A DNA stretch of 64,000 nt from Paraburkholderia sp. D15 (GCF_029910215.1 NZ_CP110395.1:2170001-2234000); one strand, 5' to 3'. Counted from the first letter of the stretch, positions 32,803 through 42,789 are shown. Translations and numbers: made by a program. Notes: generated from the sequence alone by a model not told the origin.

Positions 32803-35484
32803 CTATCCGTGTTTCCTACGTCGATCCCGTCCACCAGCTTCACCGCGCGCCAATTCCCGCGCAAGAAAACCCGCCGTTCGGCCATGCGATACCGTAGCCA
32901 CTTGCGACGGAACGCCGTCAGCCACCACACGTCCACCGGCATCGCCCGCGCCTGGTCCCACATCGATCACCCAGTCGGCCTGTGCCACCGCGCGCATGTC
33001 ATGCTCGATCATCACGACCGTATTGCCCGCATCGACCAGCCGCTGCAACTGCACCATCAACCGGTCGACGTCCGACGCATGCAGGCCGGTCGTCGGCTCG
33101 TCGAGCACATAGAGATTGCGGCCGCGCTGGCTGCGTTGCAATTCGGTCGCCAGTTTGATGCGCTGCGCCTCGCCGCCGGACAGCTCAGTAGCCGGTTGCC
33201 CCAGGCGCAAATAACCCAGTCCGATCTCGCGCAGCACTTGAAGCGGGCGTACCACCGCGTCCTCTCTGGTAAAGAAGTCGCAAGCGTCGTCCACGGTCAT
33301 TGCCAGCACCTCGGCAATGTGCCGTCCGTTCCACCGCACCTTGAGCGTCGCTTCGTTGTAGCGTGCGCCGTGGCACGTCGGGCAAGATGCGTACACGCTG
33401 GGCATGAACAGCAACTCGACGCTGACGAAGCCTTCGCCCTCGCAGGTTTCGCAGCGTCCCTTGGGCACGTTGAAAGAAAACCGTCCTGCGTCGAAACGTC
33501 GGCGCCGCGCGTCGGGCGTCGCGGCGAAGAGCTTGCGCACATGATCGAACAGGCCGGTGTAAGTAGCGAGGTTGGATCGCGGTGTACGGCCGATCGGCTT
33601 CTGGTCGACCTGCACCAGGCGCTGCACGGCATCCACATCGCCGGCGAGGTGGCCTCTGGTTATTTCGACCACCGTCGGTCCCTCGCTGGCACCTTCGGCG
33701 GGCTCATCCTCGGGTTCATGGCCCAGATGCAGCAGCAACAGTTCGGGCAGTGCCTGCGCCATCAGGCTGGACTTGCCGGAGCCGGAAATGCCGGTGACCG
33801 CGGTCAATACGCCCAACGGCACACGCGCATCGACGCCGCGCAGATTGTGCCGATGAATCCCCTGCAACTCGAGCCAGCCGGAGGGCTCGCGCCGGCGGCT
33901 GGCGGGCGCGGGCATCTCGTCGAACAGGTAGCGTGCCGTGCGGGATTCGCCAACCTCCCGAAGACCCGCCGGCGCGCCGCTATAGAGCACGCGGCCGCCC
34001 CGTTCGCCGGCGTCGGGTCCGACGTCCACCAGCCATTGCGCGCGGCGCATCAACTCGAGATCGTGTTCGACCACGAAGACGGAATTGCCCGCGTCGCGCA
34101 GCGTGTCGAGTGCATCGTAAAGTGCCTGGCTGTCCGACGGATGCAGACCCGCCGACGGTTCGTCGAGCACGTACACGACGCCGAACAGCATCGAGCTCAG
34201 TTGTGTCGCCAGCCGAAGGCGTTGCAGTTCGCCTGCCGAAAGGGTTGGCGTAGCGCGGTCGAGTGTCAGGTAACCAAGGCCTAGCCCGCGCAACTGATGC
34301 AACCGCCCTACCACCCCAATCGCCAGGCGCTGCGCGGCGAGACGCTTTTCCTCCGACAGCGCCGAGGTGCGACGCACATCCGGCGCGATCGAATGGGTGG
34401 CGCGGCCCGACGCGGCGCGCTCGGTGCGGTCACGCCGCGTCGCGTCCCTGCCCGCGCCCGATCCCGCGGCGTGGGCGCGGAAATCGCCGTGGGCGATCGG
34501 TTCGAGCAAGGTCGCCAACTGGTCCAGCGACATGTGCATGAATTCGCCGATGTCCACGCCGGCGAAGGTCACGGCAAGCGCTTCCGGCTTGAGCCGCTTG
34601 CCGTGGCAGGCCGGGCACGGTTTGCCTTCCATGAAGCGGGACACGCGCTTTCTCATCAGCGCGCTCTGCGTATTCGCGAAGGTGTGCAGCACGTAGCGAC
34701 GTGCACCCGTGAAGGTGCCCATGTAGCTCGGCTCGAGTTTGCGCTTCACCGCGGCACGGGTTTCCGTGGGGGACAAGCCCGCATAGACGGGCGCCGTGGG
34801 GGTTTCCTCCGTGAACAGAATCCAGTCCCGGTCTTTCTTCGGCAGGTCTTTCCACGGCCGGTCGACGTCGTAGCCGAGCGTGACCAGAATATCGCGCAGG
34901 TTCTGGCCGTGCCAGGCCGGCGGCCAGGCTGCGATCGCCCGTTCGCGGATGCTCAGCGACGGGTCGGGCACCATGCTGGCTTCGGTGACCTCGTAGACGC
35001 GGCCGAGACCGTGGCACGTTGTGCAGGCGCCTTGCGGCGTGTTAGGCGAAAAATCCTCGGCATAAAGCATCGGCTGGTTAGCCGGATACGCGCCGGCCCG
35101 CGAATACATCATTCGCACCAGACTGGATAAGGTCGTCACGCTGCCCACGGAAGAACGCGCGTTGGTCGCCCCGCGCTGCTGCTGCAATGCCACGGCCGGC
35201 GGCAGGCCGCTGATCGCATCCACATCGGGCACGCCGACCTGGTCAATCAGACGCCGCGCGTACGGCGCCACCGACTCGAAATAGCGCCGCTGCGCCTCGG
35301 CATAGACGGTGCCGAAGGCGAGCGAGGACTTGCCGGAACCGGAGACCCCCGAGAACACAACCAGGGCATTGCGCGGGATATCGACGTCCACTTCCTTGAG
35401 GTTATGCTCACGCGCGCCGCGCACTTCCACGAAGCCGCGGGTCGTCGTTGGCTGGGAAGATCCGTCGAAAGAATGGTTTGGCAT
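32803..35484 (-). CDS. uvrA: UvrA-type excinuclease ABC ATPase, UvrA2-like
   Basis: 893 residues, shorter than canonical UvrA (~940). Two ABC modules are present: Walker A FSGVSGSGKSSLAFG and GISGSGKSSLMAQ; signatures LSAGELQRLRL (first, with Ala where Gly is usual) and LSGGEAQRIKL; Walker B VVYVLDEPSAGLHP and LYVLDEPTTGLHA. Zinc-type Cys motifs CTTCHGLG, CPACHGKRL, CETCEGEGF and CPTCHGARY are all present. The region that would bind UvrB looks short, which fits UvrA2-type proteins linked to DNA-damaging-drug tolerance more than to core repair; this is a judgement without alignment. An Arg-rich insertion lies at ~residues 345-390. The 3' end abuts the stray IS end but appears intact. Confidence 0.88.
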   Translation of the reverse strand: MPNHSFDGSSQPTTTRGFVEVRGAREHNLKEVDVDIPRNALVVFSGVSGSGKSSLAFGTVYAEAQRRYFESVAPYARRLIDQVGVPDVDAISGLPPAVALQQQRGATNARSSVGSVTTLSSLVRMMYSRAGAYPANQPMLYAEDFSPNTPQGACTTCHGLGRVYEVTEASMVPDPSLSIRERAIAAWPPAWHGQNLRDILVTLGYDVDRPWKDLPKKDRDWILFTEETPTAPVYAGLSPTETRAAVKRKLEPSYMGTFTGARRYVLHTFANTQSALMRKRVSRFMEGKPCPACHGKRLKPEALAVTFAGVDIGEFMHMSLDQLATLLEPIAHGDFRAHAAGSGAGRDATRRDRTERAASGRATHSIAPDVRRTSALSEEKRLAAQRLAIGVVGRLHQLRGLGLGYLTLDRATPTLSAGELQRLRLATQLSSMLFGVVYVLDEPSAGLHPSDSQALYDALDTLRDAGNSVFVVEHDLELMRRAQWLVDVGPDAGERGGRVLYSGAPAGLREVGESRTARYLFDEMPAPASRRREPSGWLELQGIHRHNLRGVDARVPLGVLTAVTGISGSGKSSLMAQALPELLLLHLGHEPEDEPAEGASEGPTVVEITRGHLAGDVDAVQRLVQVDQKPIGRTPRSNLATYTGLFDHVRKLFAATPDARRRRFDAGRFSFNVPKGRCETCEGEGFVSVELLFMPSVYASCPTCHGARYNEATLKVRWNGRHIAEVLAMTVDDACDFFTREDAVVRPLQVLREIGLGYLRLGQPATELSGGEAQRIKLATELQRSQRGRNLYVLDEPTTGLHASDVDRLMVQLQRLVDAGNTVVMIEHDMRAVAQADWVIDVGPGAGDAGGRVVADGVPSQVATVSHGRTAGFLARELARGEAGGRDRRRKHG

Positions 35485-35602
35485 GGTTTCCCCTGAAGGT
35501 CCGCGGCCCTGCGGCCCCGCGGCCCTATTCCGTCGGGGATCAAGGCCTGCCTGCCTTTGGGTGCGCGACAGGCCTGAAAGTTCGAAGGACCCGGGCGCGA
35601 TC

Positions 35603-36751
35603 CTAAAAGAAGTGCCGCAAACCGATCCCCATCACCGATTGAACATCGCCGGAGGCAGCCGACAGCGCATTGATCTGCGCATGGGCGAACGGCGAACCAT
35701 CACCGGTGACGCGTTGATACACCCCCTGCGCATAGACGGTAGTGCGATGCGACAGCGCATATTCGGCCACCAGCCCGACCTGATTCCAATGTGGCGCGCT
35801 ACCGTTCACCCTGGCCGCGGTGTACATATACGCCCCCTCGACGCTGAACGCGGGCGAAAAATGATAGACCGCATTGATCTCGACATTGTTGAAGCTCATC
35901 GAGGGCGCCCCGGTAAAGCTCGTGCTCTGATACTCGCTCGAAGGTTGCGACAAGGTCGTGCGTGTGAAGTTTGCATGCAGCTCCGCGTGCTGGAATGCAT
36001 ACGCGACGCCAATGCCGTAAATACGCTGCCCGTTCGCGGTGAAATTGGCATCGGCAACGTCGACCGCGCCCAGAGCGCCGGGTCCGTCGTCGCCCGGATG
36101 GCTGATCTGCTCATAGACGACCGCAGCGCTGAACGGGCCACCGTGATAGCGCGCGGCCGCTTCCCACACGCGGTTGTCGGCGAAACCCGAGCCGCTTCCC
36201 GAAGTCGATACGGCCTTGTTGCTGAATGCGTAGGTGGCGCCGAAGTCGAAGCCGGCCAGACTGATGCTCTCGTAACGCACCGCGTTGTTCAGCAGGAAGG
36301 AGTTCCACAAATTGTCGTTGTCGAACGGATGGGCGAAGAACGTTCCGCCCCAACTGCCCACCGCGGAAAATTCGCCGAGGTAAGGGACCATCGAATCGGA
36401 CTGGCGACCAAGTTTAAGTGTGCCGAACCGGTCATTGGACAGGCCGACCCACGCGGCGTCGCCGAAGATCCGGCCGCTTGGCCACGCCGTGCCGTTGTTG
36501 CCTGAGAAGGTGGTGGACAGCATGAACAGCGCCTTGTTGCCGCCACCGAGATCTTCGGTGCCATGCAGTCCCCATTTCGTTGGCGCGGTCGTGCCGCTGA
36601 CCATCTGGAAAGCGCGAGCGCCTGCCTGATTCGGGGTATAGACAATCCCCTGATCGATGATGCCGAATAACGTGATGCTATTGTCGCTGCCTGCGTGTGC
36701 GCCAAGCGCGACCGCGCTCAGCACGCAGCCGAACAGTGCGTGTTTTTTCAT
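35603..36751 (-). CDS. Outer-membrane general porin (Burkholderia type)
   Basis: 382 residues from the ATG at 36751, where the signal peptide begins (MKKHALFGCVLSAVALGAHAG); an in-frame ATG at 36784 is less likely. The mature part starts with the typical SITLFGIIDQGIVY strand, contains KWGLHGTEDLGGGNKALF, GTLKLGRQ (the constriction-loop region) and ends in the required terminal Phe (GIGLRHFF). It is a trimeric 16-strand porin of the Gram-negative porin family. It is last in a same-strand run with a binding protein and a hydrolase, so it may admit their substrate. Confidence 0.9.
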   Translation of the reverse strand: MKKHALFGCVLSAVALGAHAGSDNSITLFGIIDQGIVYTPNQAGARAFQMVSGTTAPTKWGLHGTEDLGGGNKALFMLSTTFSGNNGTAWPSGRIFGDAAWVGLSNDRFGTLKLGRQSDSMVPYLGEFSAVGSWGGTFFAHPFDNDNLWNSFLLNNAVRYESISLAGFDFGATYAFSNKAVSTSGSGSGFADNRVWEAAARYHGGPFSAAVVYEQISHPGDDGPGALGAVDVADANFTANGQRIYGIGVAYAFQHAELHANFTRTTLSQPSSEYQSTSFTGAPSMSFNNVEINAVYHFSPAFSVEGAYMYTAARVNGSAPHWNQVGLVAEYALSHRTTVYAQGVYQRVTGDGSPFAHAQINALSAASGDVQSVMGIGLRHFF

Positions 36752-36841
36752 GGTGTGGTTCAGCGAGTAGAGGTCGAACGACATGCCGCGCGCGAGGCGT
36801 GTCTCGCGTGCCGGCAGGGGCGCGTCTGTTGGGTGCGGCGC

Positions 36842-37630
36842 TTACTTCGCGGCGGGCTCCGCGTCCAGGTATTGATGCGTGAGCCGGTCGATCGTGCCGT
36901 TCTGCTTGAGCTGGACGATCGCTGCGTCGAGCATCTGCAGCGTGTGTGCGTCGCCCTTGCGCACGCCGATCGAACTCCCCTCGCCCAGAATGATCGGATC
37001 CTGGATGCGCGGGCCCGCGATCTCGAACCGCGCGCCTTGCGGCTTGCCTAAAAAGCCCAGCCGGGCCGCCGCTCCAAGTACGAGTGTCCCGTCGAGGCGA
37101 CCGTTGACAAGATCGGCGTACACGCTGTCCTGATCCGGATACACCAGAATGTTGACTTTGCGATTCGCCCAGTTCGCCTTGGCAAAGGCCTCCTCGACGG
37201 AACCTTGCAGCACGCCGATGCGCTTTCCGGCGAGCGTCGCAACGTTCGGCGCAAGATGACTTTCTTTGGCGGCGACGAGCCGGATGTCCGCGGGATAAAG
37301 CGGTTGCGTAAAGTCGACCACCGTGCGCCGCGACGCGGTAGGACCCATCGACGCATTGATTGCATCGAATTTTCGCGATTGCAGGCCTGCGATCAACCCA
37401 TCGAAACTTCCTTCCACCCACTTGCATTGAAGATGGCTCGCCGCGCAAAGCGCATTGCCAATTTCGATGTCGAGGCCGGCAAGCTGGCCGCTGGGGAGTT
37501 TGTATTCGTACGGCGGGTAAGTCGGATCGGTCCCGAAGCGCAGTGTCCCGGCGCTGGCCACATTGGCGGTCATGGCAATGGCTGCAAGCGTCGCGGCCAC
37601 GACGGGCGCGCGTAATGAACGAACTTTCAT
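36842..37630 (-). CDS. Amino-acid ABC transporter substrate-binding protein (SBP_bac_3)
   Basis: 262 residues with a signal peptide (VVAATLAAIAMTANVASAG). Family motifs: LRFGTDPTYPPYEYKLPSGQLAGLDIEIGNAL at the mature start, FDGLIAGLQSRKFDAINASMGPTASRRTVVDF in the middle, and the IGVRKGD segment near the end. It resembles the Lys/Arg/Orn or octopine-type binding proteins. No permease or ATPase gene follows, so it must pair with a transporter elsewhere or feed a general one. The gap to the M20 gene upstream is 39 bases, consistent with one transcript. Confidence 0.88.
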   Translation of the reverse strand: MKVRSLRAPVVAATLAAIAMTANVASAGTLRFGTDPTYPPYEYKLPSGQLAGLDIEIGNALCAASHLQCKWVEGSFDGLIAGLQSRKFDAINASMGPTASRRTVVDFTQPLYPADIRLVAAKESHLAPNVATLAGKRIGVLQGSVEEAFAKANWANRKVNILVYPDQDSVYADLVNGRLDGTLVLGAAARLGFLGKPQGARFEIAGPRIQDPIILGEGSSIGVRKGDAHTLQMLDAAIVQLKQNGTIDRLTHQYLDAEPAAK

Positions 37631-37669
37631 GGCGTTCTCCTCGATGTCGATGTGACTGGTTTTTTTTAT

Positions 37670-38878
37670 TCAGGCCGACAGGCGTTCAAGCGTCAGCGTG
37701 ACGAACAAACGGACGCCGAGCGGTAGCACGTCGTCGTTGAAATCGAATTCGGGGTGGTGGCAATTCACGCCGCCTTGTCCGAGCAACATGTAGGCGCCCG
37801 GACACCGCAGCAAGAATTCCGAGAAGTCTTCCGCGCCCGCCAACGGAGTGAACTCGCGATAGACCTGGCTTGCGCCGAACACCTCGACGGCCGCCGCCGC
37901 CGCTGCTTCAGCCTGCTCGCGGTGGTTCACCGTCGCCGGCGAGCTGCCGTAAAACTCCAGCGAGATGGAACACTCCGTGGCGAGCGCGACGCCGGCGCAG
38001 ATCGTTTCGATGCGTGACTTCGCGAGCGATCGCTGCTTCTCGTCGAAGGTTCGCAGCGTGCCGGTCAACTCGGCGTGGCCCGGAATCACATTCGATGTCG
38101 TCCCGGCCTGAACGCTGCCGATGCTCAGCACCACCATCGAACCCGGATCGCTCGAACGGCTGACGACTGTTTGCAGCGCGCAGACCAGGTGCGCCGCCGC
38201 GACGATCGGATCCCGGGTTTTCTCCGGCGCCGCGCCGTGTCCGCCGACGCCGGTGATCGTCATCCGCATCTCGTCGCACGAAGCGAGCATCGCGCCGTCG
38301 CGCACGCCGAATGTGCCGGGCGGGAATTGCGGCGCGTTATGTATCGCGTAGATTTCGTCGAACGGGAAGCGCGTTTCGATACCGTCGGCAAGCATGGCAT
38401 TGGCACCGTCGCCGGACTCTTCAGCGGGCTGAAACACCAGCACGATGGTGCCCGCGAAATCGCGGTGGGCGCTGAAGTGCCTGGCCGCGCCGAGCAGCAT
38501 CGCCGTGTGGCCGTCGTGTCCGCAGCCATGGAATACGCCCTGCCGCAACGAGCGGTGGAACGGGCGCCCCTCCTCTTCCATCGGCAGCGCGTCCATGTCG
38601 GCGCGCAAGGCAATCCTGCGGCCTGCCCCGCGCTGCCCGTGGATCACCCCGACGACACCCGTGCGGCCAATACCGGTATGCGTTTCGATGTCCCACGCCC
38701 TGAGCTTCGCCGCGACAAGCTCACTGGTGCGCGCTTCCTCGAAAGCGATCTCCGGGTTGGCGTGGATGTCGCGCCGTAGCGCGACGAGTTCGTCCATGTC
38801 GGCGGCAAAGCGGGCCGACAGCGCTGGCGTGGGATGCGCTGTGACAGCGCCTCCGGGCGCTGGAAAATGATCGTTCAC
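37670..38878 (-). CDS. M20-family amidohydrolase (hippurate hydrolase type)
   Basis: 402 residues from a GTG at 38878 with GGAG upstream; the ATG at 38908 lacks a site. Metal and catalytic motifs: ALRADMDALPMEE, GVFHGCGHDGHTAMLLGAA, VLVFQPAEESGDGANAM (catalytic Glu pair), and a late PLAGAEDFSEFLL. The family cleaves N-acyl amino acids such as N-acetyl or N-benzoyl derivatives. In this operon it would release an amino acid for the class V aminotransferase-like enzyme next to it. Confidence 0.88.
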   Translation of the reverse strand: MNDHFPAPGGAVTAHPTPALSARFAADMDELVALRRDIHANPEIAFEEARTSELVAAKLRAWDIETHTGIGRTGVVGVIHGQRGAGRRIALRADMDALPMEEEGRPFHRSLRQGVFHGCGHDGHTAMLLGAARHFSAHRDFAGTIVLVFQPAEESGDGANAMLADGIETRFPFDEIYAIHNAPQFPPGTFGVRDGAMLASCDEMRMTITGVGGHGAAPEKTRDPIVAAAHLVCALQTVVSRSSDPGSMVVLSIGSVQAGTTSNVIPGHAELTGTLRTFDEKQRSLAKSRIETICAGVALATECSISLEFYGSSPATVNHREQAEAAAAAAVEVFGASQVYREFTPLAGAEDFSEFLLRCPGAYMLLGQGGVNCHHPEFDFNDDVLPLGVRLFVTLTLERLSA

Positions 38879-39031
38879 GGGGTGTCTCCTGACTCCGGTG
38901 GTCGGCATTGGGCTGCCGAACTGGCGTCAGTATTGGTCCCACGAACGACGCGCGCCATGCGCCCAGAAATAACTCAGGATTAACCTGGCGTTATGGCGAC
39001 CGGGTGGCTGGGCGCAGGCACTCTCAAGTTT

Positions 39032-40312
39032 TCAAAGCTTCGTCAACGCCTCGGTAATCGCCAGAAACCGCCCGACGTCCCGCACGCTGTGGCAATGCAG
39101 CGGCGAAAGCCTCACCGCGCCCGTCAGCCCGAACGACTTCAGCATCCGGCCGGAATAAAGACTCGACGCGATCCGCTCATACACGATCACGCCGCGTTTC
39201 TCGTACTCGCGCACGGCATCGGTCGGATTCAGGTTGGCGAAGCCGATGCCGAGAATCAGATCGCGTTGCTCCATGTCGTCATGATCCCAGTAGACCTCGA
39301 CCCCATCCATGTTCCTGAGGCCGCGCGCTTCTCCGTTGCCCGGTCCGTCGAGCAACGCGGCAAGCAGTGCGCGTTCGTGCGATTCGATACGCTGCATGCC
39401 CCGCACGAACAACTCGCGCGGATCGTCGGCGTCGCTGACATGGTGGCCGATCCACGTCACGTAGTCGACAATCTCGCTCACTACCGCGAACTGCGCGGGC
39501 GCCGGACTACCGAGTTGCCACGCGCCCTCTTCCTTCGCGTCGAGTTTGTGATGCGGCAAATCGGCCAGGCGCGGCGACAGCCACGAGATGCCCGAGCCGC
39601 GGCAGCCGAAAAACTTGTAGGGCGCAAAGTTGATGCCGTCCACCGGCGTTGCGCCGAGATCGACGACGCCATGCGGTACGTGCTGAACCGCATCCACGAG
39701 AATGAACAGATCGGGCTTGATGTCGCGCGCTCGCGCAACGATCTCCGCCATGTCGAATTTGGCGCCGGAAATATTGGACGCATACATCACGTTGAGCAGC
39801 ACGGTGTCCGCGTCGATCAACGAGACGACCGCATCCACGTCCACGCCGCCCGTGCGCGGATTGCTGGGCGCGATGCGCAGCGCGCGGCCGGTGTGTTGCG
39901 CGTAGTACGTCATCGCGTCGAACGAAGACGGGTGCTCGAGAATCGACGTCACCGCGTTGGTGCCGGGAACGTTTTCCATGACGGCACGCACCATGTCGAA
40001 CATTGCGCCCGACGCGGTCAGCGACGTATAAATGCTGCCGCCGCGCGCATTCAGAATCGTCCGGATATCCGCTTCGCCGCGCGCCTGAATGTCCTGAAGC
40101 TGCCGCGCGCGTGCGTGAATGCGCTCCGGGCAGTCGGGCAACGCGTCGATGCGCGCGAACGCGTCGACGGCTGCCTTCAGGCGCAACGAACCGCCGGCGT
40201 TATCGAAGAAGAGACGCTCGCGATCGTCGATGTCGCGGTCGACGTGATGAAAGCGTGCCCGGATGTCCTGCATCAAGGAATCGGGGAAAAACTCGCCTTG
40301 GCTACTGCTCAT
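39032..40312 (-). CDS. PLP-dependent class V aminotransferase-like enzyme
   Basis: 426 residues from the ATG at 40312 (AGGAG upstream). Fold type I PLP enzyme of the cysteine desulfurase/kynureninase superfamily: ERLFFDNAGGSLRLK at the start, an aromatic/His site SILEHPSSFDAM, cofactor Asp in LFILVDAVQHVPHG and the Schiff-base Lys in FAPYKFFGCRGSG. The C-terminal domain ends with GAVRLSPLHCHSVRDVGRF. Cysteine desulfurase, selenocysteine lyase or another C-S or C-C lyase activity are all possible; I do not see the usual flexible Cys loop of IscS. It is 52 bases after the symporter gene. Confidence 0.83.
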   Translation of the reverse strand: MSSSQGEFFPDSLMQDIRARFHHVDRDIDDRERLFFDNAGGSLRLKAAVDAFARIDALPDCPERIHARARQLQDIQARGEADIRTILNARGGSIYTSLTASGAMFDMVRAVMENVPGTNAVTSILEHPSSFDAMTYYAQHTGRALRIAPSNPRTGGVDVDAVVSLIDADTVLLNVMYASNISGAKFDMAEIVARARDIKPDLFILVDAVQHVPHGVVDLGATPVDGINFAPYKFFGCRGSGISWLSPRLADLPHHKLDAKEEGAWQLGSPAPAQFAVVSEIVDYVTWIGHHVSDADDPRELFVRGMQRIESHERALLAALLDGPGNGEARGLRNMDGVEVYWDHDDMEQRDLILGIGFANLNPTDAVREYEKRGVIVYERIASSLYSGRMLKSFGLTGAVRLSPLHCHSVRDVGRFLAITEALTKL

Positions 40313-40364
40313 CGAAATGCTCCTGATCGTTCCACTGGAATGTATTGCTATCGGCGGCATGCGC

Positions 40365-41690
40365 TTATGCATCGAGCGACGCGAGGTAGGCCCGCGCCTT
40401 TTCCTCGTCGTATTGATGCTCCCACTTCGCGATGACGAGCGGCGCCAGCGCGTTGCCGACCACGTTCAATGCCGTGCGTCCCATGTCCATCACGCGATCC
40501 ACGCCGGCGATGAAAGCGAGCCCTTCGAGCGGCAGACCCGCGCTCGCCAGCGTCGCAAGCAGAATCACGAACATGAAGCCCGGCACGCCGGCCGCGCCCT
40601 TGGACGTCACCACCATCGTCAAGGTAAGAAGCAGTTGTTCCTGCCAGCCGAGGTGAATACCGTAGAGCTGCGCGACGAACAGCGTGCCGATGCCGAGGTA
40701 GATCGACGCGCCGTCGAGATTGAACGTATAGCCGGTCGGCACCACGAAGGTCGTGATGCTCCTGGGCACGCCGAAGTCTTCCATCTTGCGCATCAGTTGC
40801 GGCAGCACCGTCGCGGAACTGCTGGTGGAGAACGCGATGATGAGTTCGTCCTTGATGACCCGCAGCAACGTGAAGATGCGAAAGCCGAACAGACGCGCGG
40901 TCGCGCCGAGCACGACGACCACGAAGAGTCCGATTGCCAGATAGGTGACCGCGACCAGTTTGAGCAGCGGCAGCAGCGAACCGAAACCGAAGCTCGCGAC
41001 CGTCACCGCGATCAGCGCGCATACGCCGACCGGCGCATAGCGCATCACCATGTTGGTCACCTTGAACATCGCTTCGGCGACGCCCTTGAGCGTCGCGATC
41101 ACCGGCTTGCGGAACTCTTCCGGCACCGATTGCAGGCCGAGCCCGAACAGCACCGAGAAGAAGATCACCGGCAATAGATCGCCCTTGGCCATCGACGCGA
41201 AAATGTTGTCGGGAATGATGCCGAGCAGAATGTTCGTGAAGCCGTGATGCCCCTGCAATTGCTGCGTACCCTGCTGATAGCGGGAAATGTCGACATGACC
41301 GAGTTGCGCCATGTCGGTGCCCACGCCAGGCTGCAGCACATTGCCCAGCACGAGACCCAGCACGATCGCGATCGTCGTGATCACCTCGAAATAGATCAGC
41401 GTCTTCAGACCGATCCGCCCGAACGACTTGCCGTCGCCGACGCCGGCAATCCCGACCACCATGCTCGTGAAAACGATCGGCACGACGATCATCCTGATCA
41501 GCTTGATGAAGACATCGCCGGCGGGCTGCAGCAGCCCGGAGACGGTCGCATCGCGCAGCGACGGAAAGCGGTTCAGAACAAGTCCCGTCGCGATGCCGAC
41601 GACGAGGCCGATCAGTATCTGCCACGCGAGTCCGACGCGCGGCTTCGGCTGGCTGCGAGGTACGGCGGGGTGATCGACAGCGGTATCCAT
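40365..41690 (-). CDS. Dicarboxylate/amino acid:cation symporter (DAACS, GltP/DctA type)
   Basis: 441 residues from the ATG at 41690 (GGAGAAAG upstream). Eight helices plus two hairpins; the substrate-site motifs are present: serine-rich STSSSATVLPQLMRKME, VPTGYTFNLDGASIYLG and the late GVDRVMDMGRTALNVVGNALA. It imports an amino acid or C4-dicarboxylate with Na+ or H+. It is the first gene of a five-gene operon and is read divergently from a LysR-type regulator, with an inverted repeat in the shared promoter. Confidence 0.92.
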   Translation of the reverse strand: MDTAVDHPAVPRSQPKPRVGLAWQILIGLVVGIATGLVLNRFPSLRDATVSGLLQPAGDVFIKLIRMIVVPIVFTSMVVGIAGVGDGKSFGRIGLKTLIYFEVITTIAIVLGLVLGNVLQPGVGTDMAQLGHVDISRYQQGTQQLQGHHGFTNILLGIIPDNIFASMAKGDLLPVIFFSVLFGLGLQSVPEEFRKPVIATLKGVAEAMFKVTNMVMRYAPVGVCALIAVTVASFGFGSLLPLLKLVAVTYLAIGLFVVVVLGATARLFGFRIFTLLRVIKDELIIAFSTSSSATVLPQLMRKMEDFGVPRSITTFVVPTGYTFNLDGASIYLGIGTLFVAQLYGIHLGWQEQLLLTLTMVVTSKGAAGVPGFMFVILLATLASAGLPLEGLAFIAGVDRVMDMGRTALNVVGNALAPLVIAKWEHQYDEEKARAYLASLDA

Positions 41691-41762
41691 GCTTGCTTTC
41701 TCCTGTCCGGATGGGGGCGATCTAACCAACGAGCGAACGATAAGCAGCCGAAATAAGTAAAA

Positions 41763-41796
41763 AAAGCGATTTTTTGGTATGAGAAACTATCGCTTT
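41763..41796. promoter_or_regulatory. Inverted repeat in the LysR/symporter divergent promoter
   Basis: AAAGCGAT (41763-41770) and ATCGCTTT (41789-41796) are exact 8-base arms separated by 18 bases in an AT-rich stretch between the divergent genes. The size and place fit a LysR-type operator. It ends six bases before the annotated LysR start, so the regulator gene may really begin at the later in-frame ATG (41820). Confidence 0.6.
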
Positions 41797-41801
41797 ATTT
41801 C

Positions 41802-42752
41802 ATGTTGAAGGCCGCCGCGATGCTGGCGTTCAAACAGATGGAAGCGCTCTACTGGATCGTTCAGCTGGGTTCGTTCGACGCGGCGGCCAGCCGGCTCAAC
41901 ACGACCCAGTCGGCGGTATCGAAGCGGATTCAGGAACTCGAACGGGCCTTCGACCTGACGATATTCGACCGCGCCCACCGCAGCGCGCGGCTCACCGACA
42001 AGGGCGCCGATTTCTTCGGCTACGCGAAGGAACTGCTCGAACGGCGCGACCAGATCGTCGATCAGATCAGTTCGAAGGAAGCGTTGGTGCGGCAGGTGCG
42101 TATCGGCGTGACCGAACTCACCGCGCTGACGTGGCTGCCGAAACTCATCGCGGCGATCCAGGCCGAGTACCCGAAACTCGTGGTGGAACCGGAGGTCGAT
42201 CTCAACGCTTCACTACGTGAACGGCTCGCCGCCGACACGATCGATCTCATCATCGTGCCGCGCATCAACAGCGCCGAGCCGTTCACGACCACCAAGGTCG
42301 GCGAGGTTGAAAACGCGTGGATGTGCGCGCCGGATATGGCGCCGAAGAAGGCCGTGGTACCGCTTGCCGATATCGCGCAGTTCCCGCTGATCCTGCAAGG
42401 CATGCGCTCCGGAACGGGCTTTCTCTATACGCGCTTTCTGCAGGAGCATGGCATCGGCATGCCGAAGCTGCTCGCCAGCAATAGTCTGATTGCGCAGATC
42501 GGTTTGACGCTGTCGGGGCTTGGCATCAGCTATCTGCCGCGAGCGTGCCTGAACCATATGGTCGAACGGGGCTCGCTCGATATCGTGCGTACGCGGCCGG
42601 CGCTGCCGCCGGTTTCGTACGTTGCCTTGCATCGCACGGAACAGTCGCACTCGCTCCATGCGGCGATCGCCCGGCTTGCGGCGCAACACTGCGACTTCAG
42701 TACGAACCTGATGGACTCGGGCGGTGCGCATTCGGTGTCCGCACCGGCATAG
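41802..42752 (+). CDS. LysR-family regulator of the symporter operon
   Basis: 316 residues (310 if the ATG at 41820 is used). The N-terminal winged helix-turn-helix is typical: FKQMEALYWIVQLGSFDAAASRLNTTQSAVSKRIQELE. The effector domain follows with VRIGVTELTALTWLPKLI. It is read divergently from the DAACS symporter operon and probably controls it in response to the imported substrate; it may also repress itself. Confidence 0.9.
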   Translation: MLKAAAMLAFKQMEALYWIVQLGSFDAAASRLNTTQSAVSKRIQELERAFDLTIFDRAHRSARLTDKGADFFGYAKELLERRDQIVDQISSKEALVRQVRIGVTELTALTWLPKLIAAIQAEYPKLVVEPEVDLNASLRERLAADTIDLIIVPRINSAEPFTTTKVGEVENAWMCAPDMAPKKAVVPLADIAQFPLILQGMRSGTGFLYTRFLQEHGIGMPKLLASNSLIAQIGLTLSGLGISYLPRACLNHMVERGSLDIVRTRPALPPVSYVALHRTEQSHSLHAAIARLAAQHCDFSTNLMDSGGAHSVSAPA

Positions 42753-42789
42753 GCATTGCCGGTAACCGGCTTGACCCGCAGACGTCAAA

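Noticed and set aside
32794..34284. 496-residue plus-strand frame opposite uvrA
   Set aside because: Mirror of uvrA with no domain; uvrA has paired Walker and zinc motifs.
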